From assembly GCA_910586225.1 (NCBI GenBank), contig CAJUIL010000024.1, positions 1 through 60,631 on the forward strand: a stretch of 60,631 nucleotides of DNA, given 5' to 3'. Both the position numbers and the translations under genes were made by a program. Origin of the DNA: an uncultured Eubacterium sp. GTDB taxonomy: Bacteria; Bacillota; Clostridia; Lachnospirales; Lachnospiraceae. The notes below the pieces were generated by a model. It worked only from the letters and a program-made list of their open reading frames with translations, searched no databases and was not told the origin of the DNA. Positions 59,174-60,631 of the stretch are shown here, one piece after another. Position 1 is the first letter of the stretch; each line of letters opens with the position of its first letter.

Positions 59174-60616
59174 ATGAAGAAGAATGACGATATTCAATTA
59201 GAAATTGTAGATATGAGCGTGGATGGTTCTGGAATTGGCAAGCTGACGGACGCAGCAGGCAGAGACGGGAATGCAATGACTTTTTTTGTCAAGGATGCAT
59301 TGGTAGGGGATAAGATATGGGCAAGGATCACGAAGCTGAAAAAGACATACGGCTATGCGCGTCTCATAGAGGTTATGGAACCGTCTCCGGATCGGGTACA
59401 GCCACCATGTCCGGTATACCGCAAGTGCGGAGGATGCCAGATCCAGGCACTGTCTTACGAAAAACAGCTGGAATATAAGCAGAATAAGATCCGTAACAAC
59501 CTCGTGCGGATCGGAGGATTTGACGCGTCTTGGCTGCCTCTGGAGCCGATCATCGGAATGCAGCATGGCTTCCGCTACCGCAATAAGGCGCAGCTCCCGA
59601 TCGGAAGGGACAAAACCGGAAAACTAACAGCCGGCTTTTACGCCGCGCGCACGCACAGCATCATTCCGATAGATGACTGTCTATTAGGTGTATCACAAAA
59701 CCAAGAAGTTGTGGCGGCCATCTTGGACTGGATGGAGCGATATCAGATTGAGCCGTATGACGAGAAAACTGGTACAGGCTTGGTGCGCCATGTTCTGGTA
59801 CGCTACGGCTTCCGCTCCAAACAGCTTATGGTCTGCCTTGTGGTAAACGGAGGATTTGTGCCGAAAGCTGCCGAGCTGACAGGGCAGCTCGCCAAAATTA
59901 ACGGAATGACGAGTATTTCCCTCAATGTGAACAAACGGCAGGATAATGTGATCATGGGCGATACTGTAAAAATATTGTGGGGAGCAGATCATATTGAGGA
60001 TTTTATTGGAGATGTAAAGTTTCAGATATCACCGCTTTCGTTTTATCAGGTAAATCCGGTACAGACGGAGGTGCTTTACGGTAAGGTGCTGGAGTTCGCC
60101 GGCCTGACCGGGAAGGAGGTTGTCTGGGACCTTTACTGCGGAATAGGGACGATTTCCCTATTTCTGGCGCAACGGGCTAAGAAAGTCTTTGGCATAGAAA
60201 TCGTGCCGCAGGCAATAGAGGATGCCAGAAGGAATGCAAGGATAAACGGGATTCACAATGCGGAGTTTTTTGTAGGAGAAGCTGAAGATGTTCTGGAGAA
60301 GGTTTGCGGATGCGGGAATGGTATGCAGAAGGAAATAGGAGTGATGGGGGAGGGTTCTGGAACCGAAGACTGGAGGCCGCAGGTTGTTGTTGTGGATCCA
60401 CCGCGGAAGGGGTGTGCAGAGAAGCTGCTGGAGGCGATTTTGAGGGTGATGCCGGAGAGGGTTGTGTATGTGAGCTGTGATTCGGCGACGTTGGCTAGAG
60501 ATTTGAAGGTGTTTTGTGCGGGAGGATATGAGATGGTGAGGGGACAGGGGGTAGATATGTTTTGTCAGACGGTGCACGTGGAGACTGTGGTGTTGATACA
60601 AAGGAAAGATACCTAG
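59174..60616 (+). CDS. 23S rRNA (uracil-5-)-methyltransferase, RlmD/RumA family
   Basis: A 480-residue SAM-dependent enzyme that puts a methyl on uridine in 23S rRNA. A TRAM-like OB fold begins the protein, then iron-sulfur cysteines CPVYRKCGGCQ, the SAM loop WDLYCGIGTISLFLA, catalytic Cys in VVVDPPRKGC and the YVSCDSATLARDL motif. GAGGATGGGA before ATG 59174 favours this start over the open frame from 59024. An acidic/Gly-rich insert (about 385-405) lies before the DPPRKGC motif, and the last 100 codons are unusually G-rich. Confidence 0.92.
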   Translation: MKKNDDIQLEIVDMSVDGSGIGKLTDAAGRDGNAMTFFVKDALVGDKIWARITKLKKTYGYARLIEVMEPSPDRVQPPCPVYRKCGGCQIQALSYEKQLEYKQNKIRNNLVRIGGFDASWLPLEPIIGMQHGFRYRNKAQLPIGRDKTGKLTAGFYAARTHSIIPIDDCLLGVSQNQEVVAAILDWMERYQIEPYDEKTGTGLVRHVLVRYGFRSKQLMVCLVVNGGFVPKAAELTGQLAKINGMTSISLNVNKRQDNVIMGDTVKILWGADHIEDFIGDVKFQISPLSFYQVNPVQTEVLYGKVLEFAGLTGKEVVWDLYCGIGTISLFLAQRAKKVFGIEIVPQAIEDARRNARINGIHNAEFFVGEAEDVLEKVCGCGNGMQKEIGVMGEGSGTEDWRPQVVVVDPPRKGCAEKLLEAILRVMPERVVYVSCDSATLARDLKVFCAGGYEMVRGQGVDMFCQTVHVETVVLIQRKDT

Positions 60617-60631
60617 AAATCCTTGAATTTA

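Overview
The window reads as a chromosomal segment of a spore-forming Firmicute of the class Clostridia, most likely family Lachnospiraceae. Supporting points are a complete gerA-type germinant receptor operon, BclB-like exosporium collagens, a sigma-K-like promoter, strong AGGAGG ribosome binding sites, the rpmJ-rpsM-rpsK-rpsD-rpoA-rplQ order, panBCD, and many LytTR/DUF3021, TraX and MATE genes. The genus cannot be fixed from sequence reading alone. No CRISPR array, integrase, transposase gene or rRNA is visible; the window opens inside a tRNA-Gln.

Layout. 1-5.7 kb: tRNA-Gln end, HAD phosphatase, a SpoIID/peptidoglycan-binding/LysM protein, and a PhoP/PhoR-type two-component system. 5.9-8.8 kb: an ABC exporter joined to a LytTR regulator and a DUF3021 membrane protein. 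8.8-10.4 kb: an accessory, AT-rich patch with a 167-bp hairpin repeat, a small membrane protein, tiny ORFs and two XRE regulators. 10.5-20.5 kb: an MBOAT/SGNH acylation pair, ThrH-like phosphatase, an asymmetric heterodimeric ABC exporter, a ParB-like/BMP fusion protein and a metallophosphoesterase. 20.6-21.3 kb: a toxin-antitoxin pair whose toxin is frameshifted. 21.4-25.3 kb: gerA operon. 25.3-28.5 kb: a decayed bacteriocin-resistance-type locus, with two intact permeases, a truncated ATPase, a headless histidine kinase and a response-regulator tail. 28.5-32.8 kb: FKBP/trigger-factor lipoprotein, asnS, TPR lipoprotein. 32.8-36.2 kb: two collagen-like surface proteins around a glycosyltransferase. 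36.5-45.6 kb: gdhA, FNT channel, panBCD, membrane proteins, Rrf2 regulator. 45.7-48.1 kb: sulfur assimilation genes behind a palindromic operator. 48.1-51.9 kb: the alpha ribosomal operon. 51.9-60.6 kb: a second two-component system, mutS2, a catalytically dead HtrA-like protein, YhaM-like nuclease and an RlmD-family rRNA methylase.

How genes work together. Collagen-glycosyltransferase-collagen looks like an exosporium decoration unit expressed late in the mother cell. The Rrf2 regulator faces an operator overlapping the -35 box of the O-acetylhomoserine sulfhydrylase/cysK operon, suggesting local sulfur control. MBOAT plus SGNH should O-acylate a cell-surface polymer.

The least ordinary items are the ParB-like/BMP fusion followed by a metallophosphoesterase, the HtrA homologue lacking all three catalytic residues, the divergent-gene deletion scar at 27.24 kb, the hairpin repeat at 8.92-9.09 kb, and the structured untranslated regions in the alpha operon, which here lacks infA upstream of rpmJ. 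No single system in the window could be shown to be new; these are the best leads.
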